From positions 434,001 through 498,000 of the forward strand of contig CAWARU010000001.1 in NCBI GenBank assembly GCA_963784575.1: DNA of 64,000 nt, given 5' to 3'. The position numbers and the translations under genes are program-made. Positions 44,602 through 53,811 of this stretch are shown here, in pieces. The notes beneath the pieces were generated by a model. It was not told the origin of the DNA and searched no databases. It saw only the letters and a program-made list of their open reading frames with translations. Position 1 is the stretch's first letter, and every line of letters starts with the position of its first letter. Source of the DNA: CAWARU01 sp963784575 (lineage in GTDB: Bacteria; Pseudomonadota; Gammaproteobacteria; UBA6186; Azoamicaceae).

Positions 44602-45970
44602 TTGTTTTCATTAGCTACATTCCCCAACATCACATGTAATTGCTTTTCAATAATTTGTGTGGCTTGAATAAACGATAGGACGCTGTCCATATGTTGGAAG
44701 GCATTATTGCGTCTCACAGTTATTCGCTCCCTTGCCACTCTGAGAGACATTAAAAATCTTTCAATATTAGAATCATCCACTTGAACCGATTTAAGCTGCA
44801 CTACGCTATCATGAACAATATCGATGACCTCCAAGACATATTTATATAGAACATCTAATGCGATTAAGTCTCCGTACTGATGAATGTCTAAAGGAGCCGC
44901 ACCTTTTCGATAGGCGGTAATCACATTAAGCATTTTGTAAATGGGAAGACGTGTTGAATTTAAAAAGTCTTTCTCAGCGCTTGAAAGCTCTTCATCGTTA
45001 TAAATTTTATTTACCAATGATTGTAGTGTGTTGTGTACCCTTCGAAGTAGGGCATGGTCCTCTGAGATGCCACCAGTCCTTAAGATTGGGCTTAAACATC
45101 TAGCGTCATTACAAACATAAATAGGTGTTTCACCGCCATTCAAAAGACCATTTAACACATTTTCTTTGTCAGCGTATCCCGGTAAAGTAATCACTTCGAG
45201 CCCCTCACCATTCTTTCGAGAAATGATAGAACCCACCAAAGTCATAAATAGTTGAGATAATTGAAGGTCATCGCTTAAAAAGCGATTGGTTTGTAATGCC
45301 TTCCAGGTAAGATTAAATTCTCCAACCAGCATATCCTTATAGCGAACATCACCTCCCTTTTCTCGGAATACTCTTTCCCGATCCCCTTTGGCACCACAAC
45401 CTTGTCTTGCAGCTGCCCAATCACTAAAAGCTCCAAGCTCTGAGCCCATTGCCTGGCAAAGATGTTTACTTGATTGGTCCGATTTTGGCCAAGTCCTCCC
45501 AGTCCAGTAGCCGCCACCTCACAGCTATTAATATTGGTACTATTAATTTTTGTCGCAAGAGCATTTAACTCATTTAAAATGTTATAGACCTGTGGACTGA
45601 CCGTCTGTACTGCCAGCATAAACCCATAGCTTGCAGCACTAGAACCCACATTCCGCAACATTTTAACCAGTTCCTCAGAACGAATATGAGAAAATCCACC
45701 TGCCCAAGCATCTATCCCGCCGCAACCTCCTCTAAAACCCGGCATTTGTAAGGTGGCAATTTGAGCATTTTGAATGGCATTTCTGGCAACAATACTGCCG
45801 CCAGTATAGTAGCCTGCCGATTGGTCCTTAAAAACACCTGGTGTACTAGCATTTGTCGATACACCTGCACCATCGAAAAACCTTTTCAAATCGGAACTTA
45901 TATCTGCCTTCGATAGGTTTGGGTTAGCTATGAGTGCCAACGAAAGAAGAGTCGCAATTGATTTTTTCAT
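44592..45970 (-). pseudogene. traH: TraH pilus assembly protein, frameshifted
   Basis: The N-terminal part starts with a signal peptide (MKKSIATLLSLALIANPNLS) and has GYYTGGSIVARNAIQNAQIA and PGFRGGCGGIDAWAGGFSHI, typical of F TraH. After NSCEVAATGLGG the frame leaves the conserved sequence; the adjacent frame continues with WPKSDQSSKHLCQAMGSELG and runs to 44592 with coiled-coil and helical segments. One missing base near 45500 restores it, giving about 460 residues. It overlaps traF by four bases upstream and traG by 10 downstream. It belongs to the F-type T4SS and lies in the periplasm/outer membrane. Confidence 0.75.
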
Positions 45971-46734
45971 TTTTTGACCTCCTTAAGCGAATTAAGTAAC
46001 ATTATTCTGGATTCAATTTCATCCAAGGAAGTCATACCGTAAACAATAGGTATCACATCTGATGTATTTGGGTTAACCGCAAATAAAGCTGGAAACCCTT
46101 CTATTTTCCATTTACTTATTATTCCGTTATTCTCAAGGGGTCGAGGATATTCAGCTAAACCTCCTCCATCAGCTGTTATGGGCAAAACTTCCCAGTTGTA
46201 TATTTGTGAAAACAACTTAACAATAGGGGAGAATTCTTGACAAAAACGACATTGACTATCGAAAAAGAAAAATAGCCCATATTCGCCTGCAAGATTTTGA
46301 ATGGTTTCTGTGATCTGTTGTTTCTTTTGATTGAAATATAAATGCCTTGATTTATGGTTGACGGGCGTAACGAGTGTGTGATCTAGATGCGGATTATTAT
46401 ATAAAACTTTCATCCACATCTCGGAAAAATATTCTGCTCTATCCATCATATCTTTTTGTAATACTTGATAAGCTTGTATGTTTTTAAATGTTGGATCAAC
46501 CCAAGCGGTATGGAGTCGATTTTCCAGTTCTTTCTTATACTCATTGACTACATCAGAAGCCGAAGCCAAATCCTTATTATTTTGCATGGTTCCATGTGGA
46601 ACATTTAATTCTGTTTTTTCCAGGTTTTTATACCAATGCCATCCTGTGCTGTTCTCACCAAAGAAGCTTGCTTCCACAATGGAGCAAAATAAAATATTTA
46701 ACATGAGGAGCGTTTTAAAAAGTCTTACTGTCAT
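45967..46734 (-). CDS. traF: TraF pilus assembly protein, thioredoxin-like
   Basis: 255 residues. N-terminal signal peptide (KTLLMLNILFCSIVEASF), then a thioredoxin-like domain with GLFFFFDSQCRFCQEFSPIV (CRFC active site) and KWKIEGFPALFAVNPNT at the cis-Pro region. F TraF is a periplasmic protein needed for pilus assembly; a CxxC is common in relatives. Overlaps traH start by four bases. TrbB-like disulfide-bond protein is an alternative reading, less likely from length. Confidence 0.8.
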   Translation of the reverse strand: MTVRLFKTLLMLNILFCSIVEASFFGENSTGWHWYKNLEKTELNVPHGTMQNNKDLASASDVVNEYKKELENRLHTAWVDPTFKNIQAYQVLQKDMMDRAEYFSEMWMKVLYNNPHLDHTLVTPVNHKSRHLYFNQKKQQITETIQNLAGEYGLFFFFDSQCRFCQEFSPIVKLFSQIYNWEVLPITADGGGLAEYPRPLENNGIISKWKIEGFPALFAVNPNTSDVIPIVYGMTSLDEIESRIMLLNSLKEVKK

Positions 46735-46888
46735 TCATGGCTCCTGTTTGTGGTGTCTCCGATCTTGCTTTAACATCACTTTCCATTTTTTTCATATTAT
46801 CCTGGATCCTTTCAGTCGTTTTTTGTTGAACAGAGTCCATATTAGGGGTGCGAAATTTTTGCATAATTTCTTCAAATAATTCGCTCAT
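46715..46888 (-). CDS. small hypothetical protein in the tra operon
   Basis: About 57 residues from the ATG at 46888, overlapping the end of traN by 17 bases and the start of traF by 20. Sequence MSELFEEIMQKFRTPNMDSV - QQKTTERIQDNMKKMESDVK suggests a charged helix. The tight overlap on both sides supports a real coupled gene; I know no family for it. Confidence 0.45.
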   Translation of the reverse strand: MSELFEEIMQKFRTPNMDSVQQKTTERIQDNMKKMESDVKARSETPQTGAMNDSKTF

Positions 46889-48518
46889 ATCGATCTTTAG
46901 AAAAATCAATCCTTGATAATTCTTCTACTGTAAATCCCCGACAGTTAGGGGTTTCGGGAGATCCCCAATCCAAACCAATTTGTGGTCTTCCCTGTTCCTG
47001 AAGAAGTCTTGAAAACTTTGTTCCAAAACAACAATAACTGGTCTTTTTTCTAATACAAACACCTAGTTTCTTTTCAGCACAGTAAGTTCCAATAAATCTA
47101 CAGAGATTTTTCTCCCGCATCTTAGCAAGTAGTTTCTCATCTTCTGAACAATTTGATAAATGTAATGAAACACCCCAACCTTTCATGCCACCACAGCAGT
47201 CTTTAAACGAGATACAATGTCTATTGCATTGTTGACCGCTACCCTTAAAAATCTCAAATGCACCCAGTGATTGCTGCGCTCGAATATCATCTTGAATTTC
47301 TTTTAACATTGCCAAACGCGAAATCACCTCCAACATTTCATCATTGGCTTGGTAAGAAGCATCTTGGCAATTGCCAGTCAAACAAAAGATATTTGAAACT
47401 TCTGTGTGAGGCCTTTGAACTCTATCTGGTGGGCATTCGTATGTTTGTTCAAACATCCAACATCGACCCTGCCTTGGTTCTTTACATCTTGAAGCAACTT
47501 GATGACAGCCTTTGGTTCGTAGCGCCGAACAGTCATCTTTAATCATTTTGCAATGGTATATTTGTTTGTATTGCCAGCAATCTTTATAAACCTTATAACC
47601 ATTGATGTCGCGAGTCTCCGGCCCCTGTGTGCAAACCTTCTCTCCATATCGGCACTGCCCCTGATTCACCATTTCCTCCAAAGTATCGCAATAGGAAATC
47701 CATTGATCGGTCCCCTCTCCTTCATAGGTATCATGCTCAAACTCAATAGAAATTCTGGTGACCGGATTACAGGTTTGCCCATACTTATCATTGATGGTTT
47801 CGCGATTCATATTTACAACACTTCTGAGCCAATATCTTTGTACTCTAAGACAGTCCATATTGTGCTTTGTCCCTGTTGCCGCATCGATTGCTTCGAATGT
47901 TGGGCAGACATTCTGACGAAACGTAGTAGGGTCAATATTATAATCGCGAGTTGAAACCGGTAAATGTCCTATGCCATCTTTAAAACATCCTGCTTTTCGA
48001 ACTAAATCTGCGTAATTAATTGTTAATGTCAACCGTTTAAGAGGTACTTGGGGAACGACTGATCTGTCTTGAAAACATTCGTAGGTAACGTCATCGCCGC
48101 CTTCTTCGCAAGTCATGACCTTTGGAACATCTTTTTCTATCTTGGCACCTACCTCTTTTATTTCTAGAGCATTCTCAGCCGAGGTCTTAGGATCCGAAAA
48201 TAAGGGGTCAGTTTTGGCATCCAATTTAAATCGAGATCTTTTATCCGAGCTTTCAAACATAGCTTTCCCAGCTTCAGAACTTCTTAATTCGTTATTAATG
48301 GCACCTTGAAAATTTCCACTACTGTCTAGGGAGGCTGGGCTCGGATTATCCGTTGCAAATCCCGGCACTCTATCGTGATCTATTTTGCCTTGGGTCTGCT
48401 GGACGGCGGCTGCTTTCTGACCTTCAGCAAAAGTTGACCCTTCGCTATGAGCAGCTTCCATAGAAGCTTTTGCGCTATGGGCAATGAAACACAGAATCAA
48501 TACTGGCCATTTCTTCAT
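46872..48518 (-). CDS. traN: TraN mating-pair stabilisation outer-membrane protein
   Basis: 548 residues with a signal peptide (MKKWPVLILCFIAHSAKASM) and a cysteine-rich body (for example CSALRTKGCHQVASRC, CNRHCISFKDCCGG, GVCIRKKTSYCCFGTKFSRL), characteristic of TraN, which contacts the recipient outer membrane. Shares a four-base overlap with trbC. The frame is intact and length is close to F TraN (about 600). Confidence 0.82.
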   Translation of the reverse strand: MKKWPVLILCFIAHSAKASMEAAHSEGSTFAEGQKAAAVQQTQGKIDHDRVPGFATDNPSPASLDSSGNFQGAINNELRSSEAGKAMFESSDKRSRFKLDAKTDPLFSDPKTSAENALEIKEVGAKIEKDVPKVMTCEEGGDDVTYECFQDRSVVPQVPLKRLTLTINYADLVRKAGCFKDGIGHLPVSTRDYNIDPTTFRQNVCPTFEAIDAATGTKHNMDCLRVQRYWLRSVVNMNRETINDKYGQTCNPVTRISIEFEHDTYEGEGTDQWISYCDTLEEMVNQGQCRYGEKVCTQGPETRDINGYKVYKDCWQYKQIYHCKMIKDDCSALRTKGCHQVASRCKEPRQGRCWMFEQTYECPPDRVQRPHTEVSNIFCLTGNCQDASYQANDEMLEVISRLAMLKEIQDDIRAQQSLGAFEIFKGSGQQCNRHCISFKDCCGGMKGWGVSLHLSNCSEDEKLLAKMREKNLCRFIGTYCAEKKLGVCIRKKTSYCCFGTKFSRLLQEQGRPQIGLDWGSPETPNCRGFTVEELSRIDFSKDRYERII

Positions 48519-49075
48519 GATTCTTCCTCAAATTTCTTCATCGCGTAAGACAACGAGACGTTGCCTTTGATTTTCAATGGTTCTGTTCCTTTTACCTCAA
48601 CAAAGGTTGGTACCTCTTTAATCTCATATTCCTCAAATAAATTAGGATCTATTTGAACCGATATACCTAGGTCGTACAATGCTGCTGTGGTTTCCTTAAA
48701 ACTATTATTTTTCAAACCACGAATAATTAGTGCCAAATGATTTTGCTCTGCTTCTTTATATAGACTTTTTAAACTTTCTTTTGGCATTGATAGGGAAACA
48801 AATACAAGAATGGGTTTATCGGATTTATTTTTGTCTTCTTGTAAATCGCGGGCTTCTACTTTTGAACAGGTCATACTTTGTTCTTTACTCGCTTCAGCAA
48901 TAAAGTTCTGAACCTGAGATTCAGCACTCTTCTTTAATCCTTCAGCTTCATCCAAATAGGCATTCATTTGGCATTGATTTTTATCAAGCCACTCCTTTAC
49001 TTCCAATTCATTTTCTGAAGCAAATGTTGGAGAGGCAATAAACGCTGTAATAAATAAAACTAGAGCAAACAACAA
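48515..49075 (-). CDS. trbC: TrbC F-type pilus assembly protein
   Basis: About 186 residues. It has an N-terminal hydrophobic signal (LLFALVLFITAFIASPTFAS), a Cys/helical linker, and a TrbC-type thioredoxin-like domain (KPILVFVSLSMPKESLKSLY, LALIIRGLKNNSF, IDPNLFEEYEIKEVPTFVEV). Start uncertain: the frame opens at 49090, but GGAGG lies within codons 2-3, so TTG at 49075 is more likely. It overlaps traU and, by four bases, traN. Works with TraW in pilus biogenesis. Confidence 0.82.
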   Translation of the reverse strand: MLFALVLFITAFIASPTFASENELEVKEWLDKNQCQMNAYLDEAEGLKKSAESQVQNFIAEASKEQSMTCSKVEARDLQEDKNKSDKPILVFVSLSMPKESLKSLYKEAEQNHLALIIRGLKNNSFKETTAALYDLGISVQIDPNLFEEYEIKEVPTFVEVKGTEPLKIKGNVSLSYAMKKFEEES

Positions 49076-50064
49076 TTTCGTTTCCTCCAAATTAAATAGC
49101 CAAAATCTTCACCTTTGTAAGGAAATTCCTTCCCTGAACCCCACAGCATTTCGGAACGTCCCAAGGGTTGACATCCATTTGTAGATGGAATTGGATAAAC
49201 CATTTGTGTTTTATATTGCGTCTTACGAATAATAGGCATTGGATATTTGCTACAAAAAGCCTCTTTCCCCATATAGCCCCATAGAAGAAATTCACGGTGT
49301 AGCTTTGCTATCATTCTTTGGGTAGCCAATAAACTTCCCTGCACCCCACCTACATGAGCACTTATACTTCCAGAGAATGGGTAAAGACTTCCTTGGCAGC
49401 CGCCACACCAGAATAGAGCATCCATTGGAAATCCAGTCGACGCTGCAACACAATCGGCCGCGCAGGCAGCTTGAGCAATGGGGTTAGCAAATAAAATAGC
49501 TTCAGGATTTATAATGAAACTTGTTTCATCATCATTCCAAAAGGGATCTAATTCTGTGAGATAGGCAATATCAAACCCATGCTTTTCAATACAAATAAAG
49601 TCGACTAAAAGTTCGAGCCAGTAGATAACTGGATAGACGTACCAATGAACTTGATAGAAGCTATGCTTTAAAGCTCTTTGATTGCCAGAGCCCCTTGCAA
49701 CACTGCCAGCTCCCTTGGCTTCACCTCCCTGACTGGCTATCTTGATGCCTCCCATATTGACTAAACAATAGGGCGTTCGGGTAACATCAACCAGACGCAC
49801 TGGTTCCCAAAAAGAGATTGGAATACCTGGGACTGGAAAAGGTACCGGAGGCCTTGGACAAGCACAAATAAACGTTCGTGGGTTTGGAGTATCCTCGCGT
49901 CCCCCAGTCACGTTAATACCACCAATCGTAATAGGGAAAAGACAACTCCAACAAATATCTCTGATTGGATTAACAAATTTACCCTGACATTTTGCCTCCA
50001 CGATCGGACTCAATGTAGAAGTAAACAGGATTAAGATAGAGGAAGCAAAAATTAATCGTCTCAT
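49060..50064 (-). CDS. traU: TraU conjugal transfer protein
   Basis: 334 residues. Signal peptide at the N-terminus (FASSILILFTSTLSPIVEA), then NPIRDICWSCLFPITIGGIN, CPRPPVPFPVPGIPISFWEP and CAADCVAASTGFPMDALFWC, the hallmark Cys-rich body of TraU, required for DNA transfer. It overlaps traW by four bases. The frame is complete. Confidence 0.85.
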   Translation of the reverse strand: MRRLIFASSILILFTSTLSPIVEAKCQGKFVNPIRDICWSCLFPITIGGINVTGGREDTPNPRTFICACPRPPVPFPVPGIPISFWEPVRLVDVTRTPYCLVNMGGIKIASQGGEAKGAGSVARGSGNQRALKHSFYQVHWYVYPVIYWLELLVDFICIEKHGFDIAYLTELDPFWNDDETSFIINPEAILFANPIAQAACAADCVAASTGFPMDALFWCGGCQGSLYPFSGSISAHVGGVQGSLLATQRMIAKLHREFLLWGYMGKEAFCSKYPMPIIRKTQYKTQMVYPIPSTNGCQPLGRSEMLWGSGKEFPYKGEDFGYLIWRKRNCCLL

Positions 50065-50675
50065 TCCTCTTCCTCCAATTTAACTTCAGAAACAACAAGT
50101 TTTTTATCCTCTTGTTCCACTCGAGCCGGAACTTGATTAATACCAAGCTTTTTTACTATGATGCCACCTTGATCAAAATAAATAGGCATTTCAAATGATT
50201 TCATCAGATCAAAGGGCGAACCATCCACCAAGATTATTTTGGGATTTAAATGTATGTATTTTTTAGCCCAGTTTACTTGTTCTAAATCATCTCCATTAAT
50301 GAATAACAATGGCCTTTTTAAACCATGCAATTCTAATGGATTAAGCGTTGTACCGGCTTTATGGAATACGGTTCCTTTATGATCTTTTAAGTCATATGGT
50401 ACAGTGATAGAAGGATCGTAATAAAACCTTCTTGATTCTTTAGTCTTCGTTAATCCAAAGACAGCTGCTGGCCTCTGAATGCTTCTTATAACTTGTTCAG
50501 TTATTGATTTCTGGTGCTTATCCAATTCTCCCTTAGATTGAAGTTGGGCTAATTTATTTTGAATGAAAGATAATAGATTTTCTTCCAAAATAGGGAAGGT
50601 TTCGCCAAAGGTCCCTAAATCCTTTGCCGAGATTGCTGAACTATATAATAGAATTAGCAATATTAACTTTTTCAT
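50061..50675 (-). CDS. traW: TraW pilus assembly protein
   Basis: 204 residues: signal peptide (KKLILLILLYSSAISAKDLG), GTFGETFPILEENLLSFIQ, YYDPSITVPYDLKDHKG and GLKRPLLFINGDDLEQVNWA, all typical of F-type TraW. Secreted to the periplasm, acts with TrbC. It overlaps traU by four bases and begins two bases after the upstream gene ends. Confidence 0.85.
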   Translation of the reverse strand: MKKLILLILLYSSAISAKDLGTFGETFPILEENLLSFIQNKLAQLQSKGELDKHQKSITEQVIRSIQRPAAVFGLTKTKESRRFYYDPSITVPYDLKDHKGTVFHKAGTTLNPLELHGLKRPLLFINGDDLEQVNWAKKYIHLNPKIILVDGSPFDLMKSFEMPIYFDQGGIIVKKLGINQVPARVEQEDKKLVVSEVKLEEEE

Positions 50676-50677
50676 AG

Positions 50678-51175
50678 CTAAATTAATGGGACAATGAATC
50701 CTTCTAAACCAGTTACAGGAACCAAACCAAGTTCTTGATAACGAGAATCGAAACTAGATTGATGCTCTGAATACACAAAAGCATATCCTTTGGGTATTAC
50801 TTGGCCTTCAATTGGTGTCAACGCTCTCATGTCTTTTGAGATTGGCTTTTGAAATCCTATTCTTTGATTTCCAACCCACAAACAATGCGTTTGGTCATAC
50901 CAAATTTTGTCACCTTCTACACCTACTATTTTCTTAATAATCTTCTTGCCGTACCATTCGCTATAAACAAGGCTATGATCGCTTAACCCAGGCTTATAAA
51001 ACTTAAGATGCAAAAAGTAGTGTTTAGAATGTGAGTCAGTTTCACTCACGACAATTTGAACACAAAAGGATAATATAAGAATTACCCCAAAACCAAACAC
51101 AAACCCCATGCTACCAAGAATGACGTTCCTTGAGCTTTTGAAAGAATTGATAGCATCATTCATGGTTTTCTTCAT
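50678..51175 (-). CDS. S26-type conjugative signal peptidase (TraF/RP4-like)
   Basis: About 165 residues. An N-terminal membrane helix (VFGFGVILILSFCVQIVV) is followed by SETDSHSKHYFLHLKFYKPG, GKKIIKKIVGVEGDKIWYDQ (catalytic Lys region of S26 peptidases) and YSEHQSSFDSRYQELGLVPV (box E, S-D-S-R). Enzymes of this kind mature pilin or other transfer proteins. The ATG at 51175 has an AAGGTGGA site and overlaps trbI by 20 bases; the longer frame to 51214 lacks one. Confidence 0.75.
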   Translation of the reverse strand: MKKTMNDAINSFKSSRNVILGSMGFVFGFGVILILSFCVQIVVSETDSHSKHYFLHLKFYKPGLSDHSLVYSEWYGKKIIKKIVGVEGDKIWYDQTHCLWVGNQRIGFQKPISKDMRALTPIEGQVIPKGYAFVYSEHQSSFDSRYQELGLVPVTGLEGFIVPLI

Positions 51176-51500
51176 GTTCCACCTTAATAAAATCCTCTGT
51201 ATAATCAGGGACATTGCTAGATAAAACAGCAGTTTTGGAAAGTAAAATTATTTTCCTTTTTGAAGTAAAATCTTGAATATTTCCACGAATATTTTCTATG
51301 ATGACACGAAGCTTCTCAGGCGGCACATCACCCTTAGGATAATTTGAAGCAAGTTTTTGTGCCTCAATAGTCACGAGTTTCTGAACATCGATTGTACCAA
51401 TCTCTGTAGACTTCATTAAAAATCTGACATTAAAGATAATGAATGCTGCAAGCATTATCATTAATGGTAATAACCACTGCAATTTAATGTTGATAATCAT
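51156..51500 (-). CDS. trbI: TrbI F-type pilus protein
   Basis: 114 residues: an N-terminal membrane helix (WLLPLMIMLAAFIIFNVRFL) and a short periplasmic part including AVLSSNVPDYTEDF. Gene order traC-trbI-traW is that of F, and the start (ATG 51500) overlaps the stop of an upstream truncated gene. It affects pilus outgrowth and retraction in F. Confidence 0.75.
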   Translation of the reverse strand: MIINIKLQWLLPLMIMLAAFIIFNVRFLMKSTEIGTIDVQKLVTIEAQKLASNYPKGDVPPEKLRVIIENIRGNIQDFTSKRKIILLSKTAVLSSNVPDYTEDFIKVEHEENHE

Positions 51501-51555
51501 CTTTGACTCTCCCTATTTGCTAAAATATGTTCTAAAGCCTGTTGTAAAGTTAAGC
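51497..51555 (-). pseudogene. traC: C-terminal remnant of traC (F-type VirB4-like ATPase)
   Basis: Only about 18 codons remain between the transposon end at 51556 and the TGA overlapping trbI's start: LTLQQALEHILANRESQR. The place before trbI is that of traC in F, so this is probably its last residues. The rest of the gene and all genes expected before it are absent. Confidence 0.5.
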
Positions 51556-51688
51556 TGTTATGTATCAATTTATTTTAGGCAGAAGAAGCAGTTTCATTTC
51601 GCGATAAATTAAATCTTATAATTCAGCATTCCTTAAAATACCACGAAACAAAATTTATTTATTATTATATACACCTATTGTTAATAGT

Positions 51689-51773
51689 GATTGATCTCTC
51701 TAAATATTTTGAAGGAACAGATCAGAGATCCTCCTCTCAAAATAAGTGGATTAAAAAAAAGGAGAGATCAATC
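51689..51773 (+). promoter_or_regulatory. hairpin over the ribosome-binding site, transposon copy 2
   Basis: Same 12-bp arms (GATTGATCTCTC and GAGAGATCAATC) as in copy 1, ending at the ATG at 51774. Confidence 0.6.
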
Positions 51774-52319
51774 ATGTTAATTATAGCGCGGTTCTTTAAT
51801 TCACTTGTAGAATATGTTGAATTTATCTATCAGCATGGGTCAAAACCCTTTCGACCCTCTAAATGCGGATACTGCGGTAAAGCAGGATTAAGATGCCATG
51901 GTTTTCGCGAACGCAAAGCAGACAGAGAGAATCACTGCGAAGATTCTCTAAATCCTGTCTTGATTCCAAGATTTTTTTGCAAACACTGTCGTCGTACTTG
52001 TTCAGTATTACCAAATTGCATTTCTCCCAGAAGGTGGTACCTCTGGTCAGTGCAGCAGCTTGTATTGTCACTGGATATTTTGGAACATTCCCTGCGGTAC
52101 ATCGCAAGTAAGACGCCTCCAGTCAGAAGCACAATAGCGCGCTGGGAGCTGCGCCTTCGAACTATGTTTCCGATACATTCCTTGCATTTGAAGAGTAGAG
52201 CTCCAGACCTAGGAAGAAGCGCTGAGTCATTCTGTATTTTCTGGAAAGCTTGTCTAGCACAAATGTCATTATCCGATGCAATGTTCTGGATTTATTGTGC
52301 TGGGGAAGTCATCCCATGA
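51774..52319 (+). CDS. zinc-ribbon transposon accessory protein (DUF6431-like), copy 2
   Basis: Same 181-residue protein as at 15189-15734, with CGYCGKAGLRCHG and FFCKHCRRTCS Cys pairs. No difference was noticed between the copies, which suggests recent duplication. Confidence 0.6.
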   Translation: MLIIARFFNSLVEYVEFIYQHGSKPFRPSKCGYCGKAGLRCHGFRERKADRENHCEDSLNPVLIPRFFCKHCRRTCSVLPNCISPRRWYLWSVQQLVLSLDILEHSLRYIASKTPPVRSTIARWELRLRTMFPIHSLHLKSRAPDLGRSAESFCIFWKACLAQMSLSDAMFWIYCAGEVIP

Positions 52320-52464
52320 TTAAAGTTATTTCAAGCTATTTTAAACCTAAATTTAAGTGAGACAGTCAAAATGAAGATTTAAAACATAAACACACACTTT
52401 CGCCACTGTTATTGCAGCCCATTTTTCTGGGACACTTTAGTTTTTTGTGTTACAGGAGGCGAAT

Positions 52465-53811
52465 ATGAACAAAATTCCACCCTTAGCATTGTTTCGGTTA
52501 TCTGTGCTGGGACCGTTGGCTAGCCGTGAGAAATTGGAGCGAGGTGAACTAAAACGCATTATTCGTGAACTGGCAGCCAAGAGTTATGATATTCCAGGCT
52601 CAGATAGGAATCGCGTGACTGAATATGCCATTGAGCATTGGTATTACAATTGGAAGCGGGGCGGTATAGAAGCATTGGCTCCTAAGATGCGTCGCGACTG
52701 CGGCAAAACAAAGCTAAAGAAGGAATATCAAGAAGCTATTCTGAAATGTAAATCAGAGAATAAAAAGCGCTCAATATCGGGTATTAAACGCGTGTTAGAG
52801 TTATCTGGAGTTTCAGCCATCGGTGAGCTGTCGCGCTCGAGCATTTACCGATTGTTAAAAAGCGTAGGATTATCCCGACGCCTTGAAGAACCTGCAGTCA
52901 CTATTGAACATCGCAGCTTCTGTGCTGAAAAGTGCGGCGACATCTGGTATGGAGATGTCTTGCATGGTCCATCGGTTCCCGTTGGCAAAAGGCTTAGGAA
53001 AGCTTATTTGGTGACCTTAATGGATGATGCATCGCGTCTAATTGCGCACAGCGCCTTTTGTCTCGCTGAGACAGCACTTGATATCGAGGGAGTTCTGAAG
53101 CAAGCGATATTGAAACGAGGATTACCTAAGAAGTTAGTCGTGGACAACGGGGCGGCTTATCGTTCCAGAACTTTGCAGGAAATTTGTGCACGTCTTGAAG
53201 TCCGTCTAATTTATTGTCGCCCATATGCCCCGCAGGGTAAGGGTAAACTTGAAAAATGGCACGGAAGATTTAGAAGCGATTTTCTAAATGAACTAGATAC
53301 TTCTCAATTACGCGATTTGCAAGATTTAAATGAACGTCTCTGGGCATGGATAGAAGGCGAATATCACCAACAAGTGCATAGCGCTCTTCAGGGATTAACG
53401 CCGATGGAAAGATGGCGGAAAGATATTATTCATGTTCGGCCTCTCGGGTCTTTTACTACCAAATTAGATGAAATTTTTTATCACCGCCATAAACGAACTG
53501 TCAGAAAAGATAGCACTGTTAGCTTTGAAGGAAATATGTTTGAGGTTCCTTATGAACTTTCAGGCAGAACAGTGTTTCTTGTGACTGATCCGCATCGAAA
53601 AGAAGCCATCCGTGTGGAGTCCCAGTCAGGGGAATTTTTAGGGGCAGTCACTAAACTAGATCCTATTGCGAATCTCGACAGACGAAGGATAAGACCCCAA
53701 AAGCAACAGGAACTGCTGGAGAACAAAAAAGCATTTAATATGGTTGAACTCGCATTAGAAAATTATACAAATTCTTTAAGAGTACATGTAATAGGAGATG
53801 AAGATGAGTAA
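52465..53811 (+). CDS. DDE transposase, TniA/TnsB-like, copy 2
   Basis: Same protein as 15880-17226, with AGGAGG before the ATG and the DDE core intact. It could act in trans on both copies. Confidence 0.85.
   Translation: MNKIPPLALFRLSVLGPLASREKLERGELKRIIRELAAKSYDIPGSDRNRVTEYAIEHWYYNWKRGGIEALAPKMRRDCGKTKLKKEYQEAILKCKSENKKRSISGIKRVLELSGVSAIGELSRSSIYRLLKSVGLSRRLEEPAVTIEHRSFCAEKCGDIWYGDVLHGPSVPVGKRLRKAYLVTLMDDASRLIAHSAFCLAETALDIEGVLKQAILKRGLPKKLVVDNGAAYRSRTLQEICARLEVRLIYCRPYAPQGKGKLEKWHGRFRSDFLNELDTSQLRDLQDLNERLWAWIEGEYHQQVHSALQGLTPMERWRKDIIHVRPLGSFTTKLDEIFYHRHKRTVRKDSTVSFEGNMFEVPYELSGRTVFLVTDPHRKEAIRVESQSGEFLGAVTKLDPIANLDRRRIRPQKQQELLENKKAFNMVELALENYTNSLRVHVIGDEDE

Noticed and set aside
30497..51500. 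A complete functional conjugation system
   Set aside because: Genes for pilin and the early assembly proteins, and nearly all of traC, are missing; traH and traG are frameshifted, traD is truncated.
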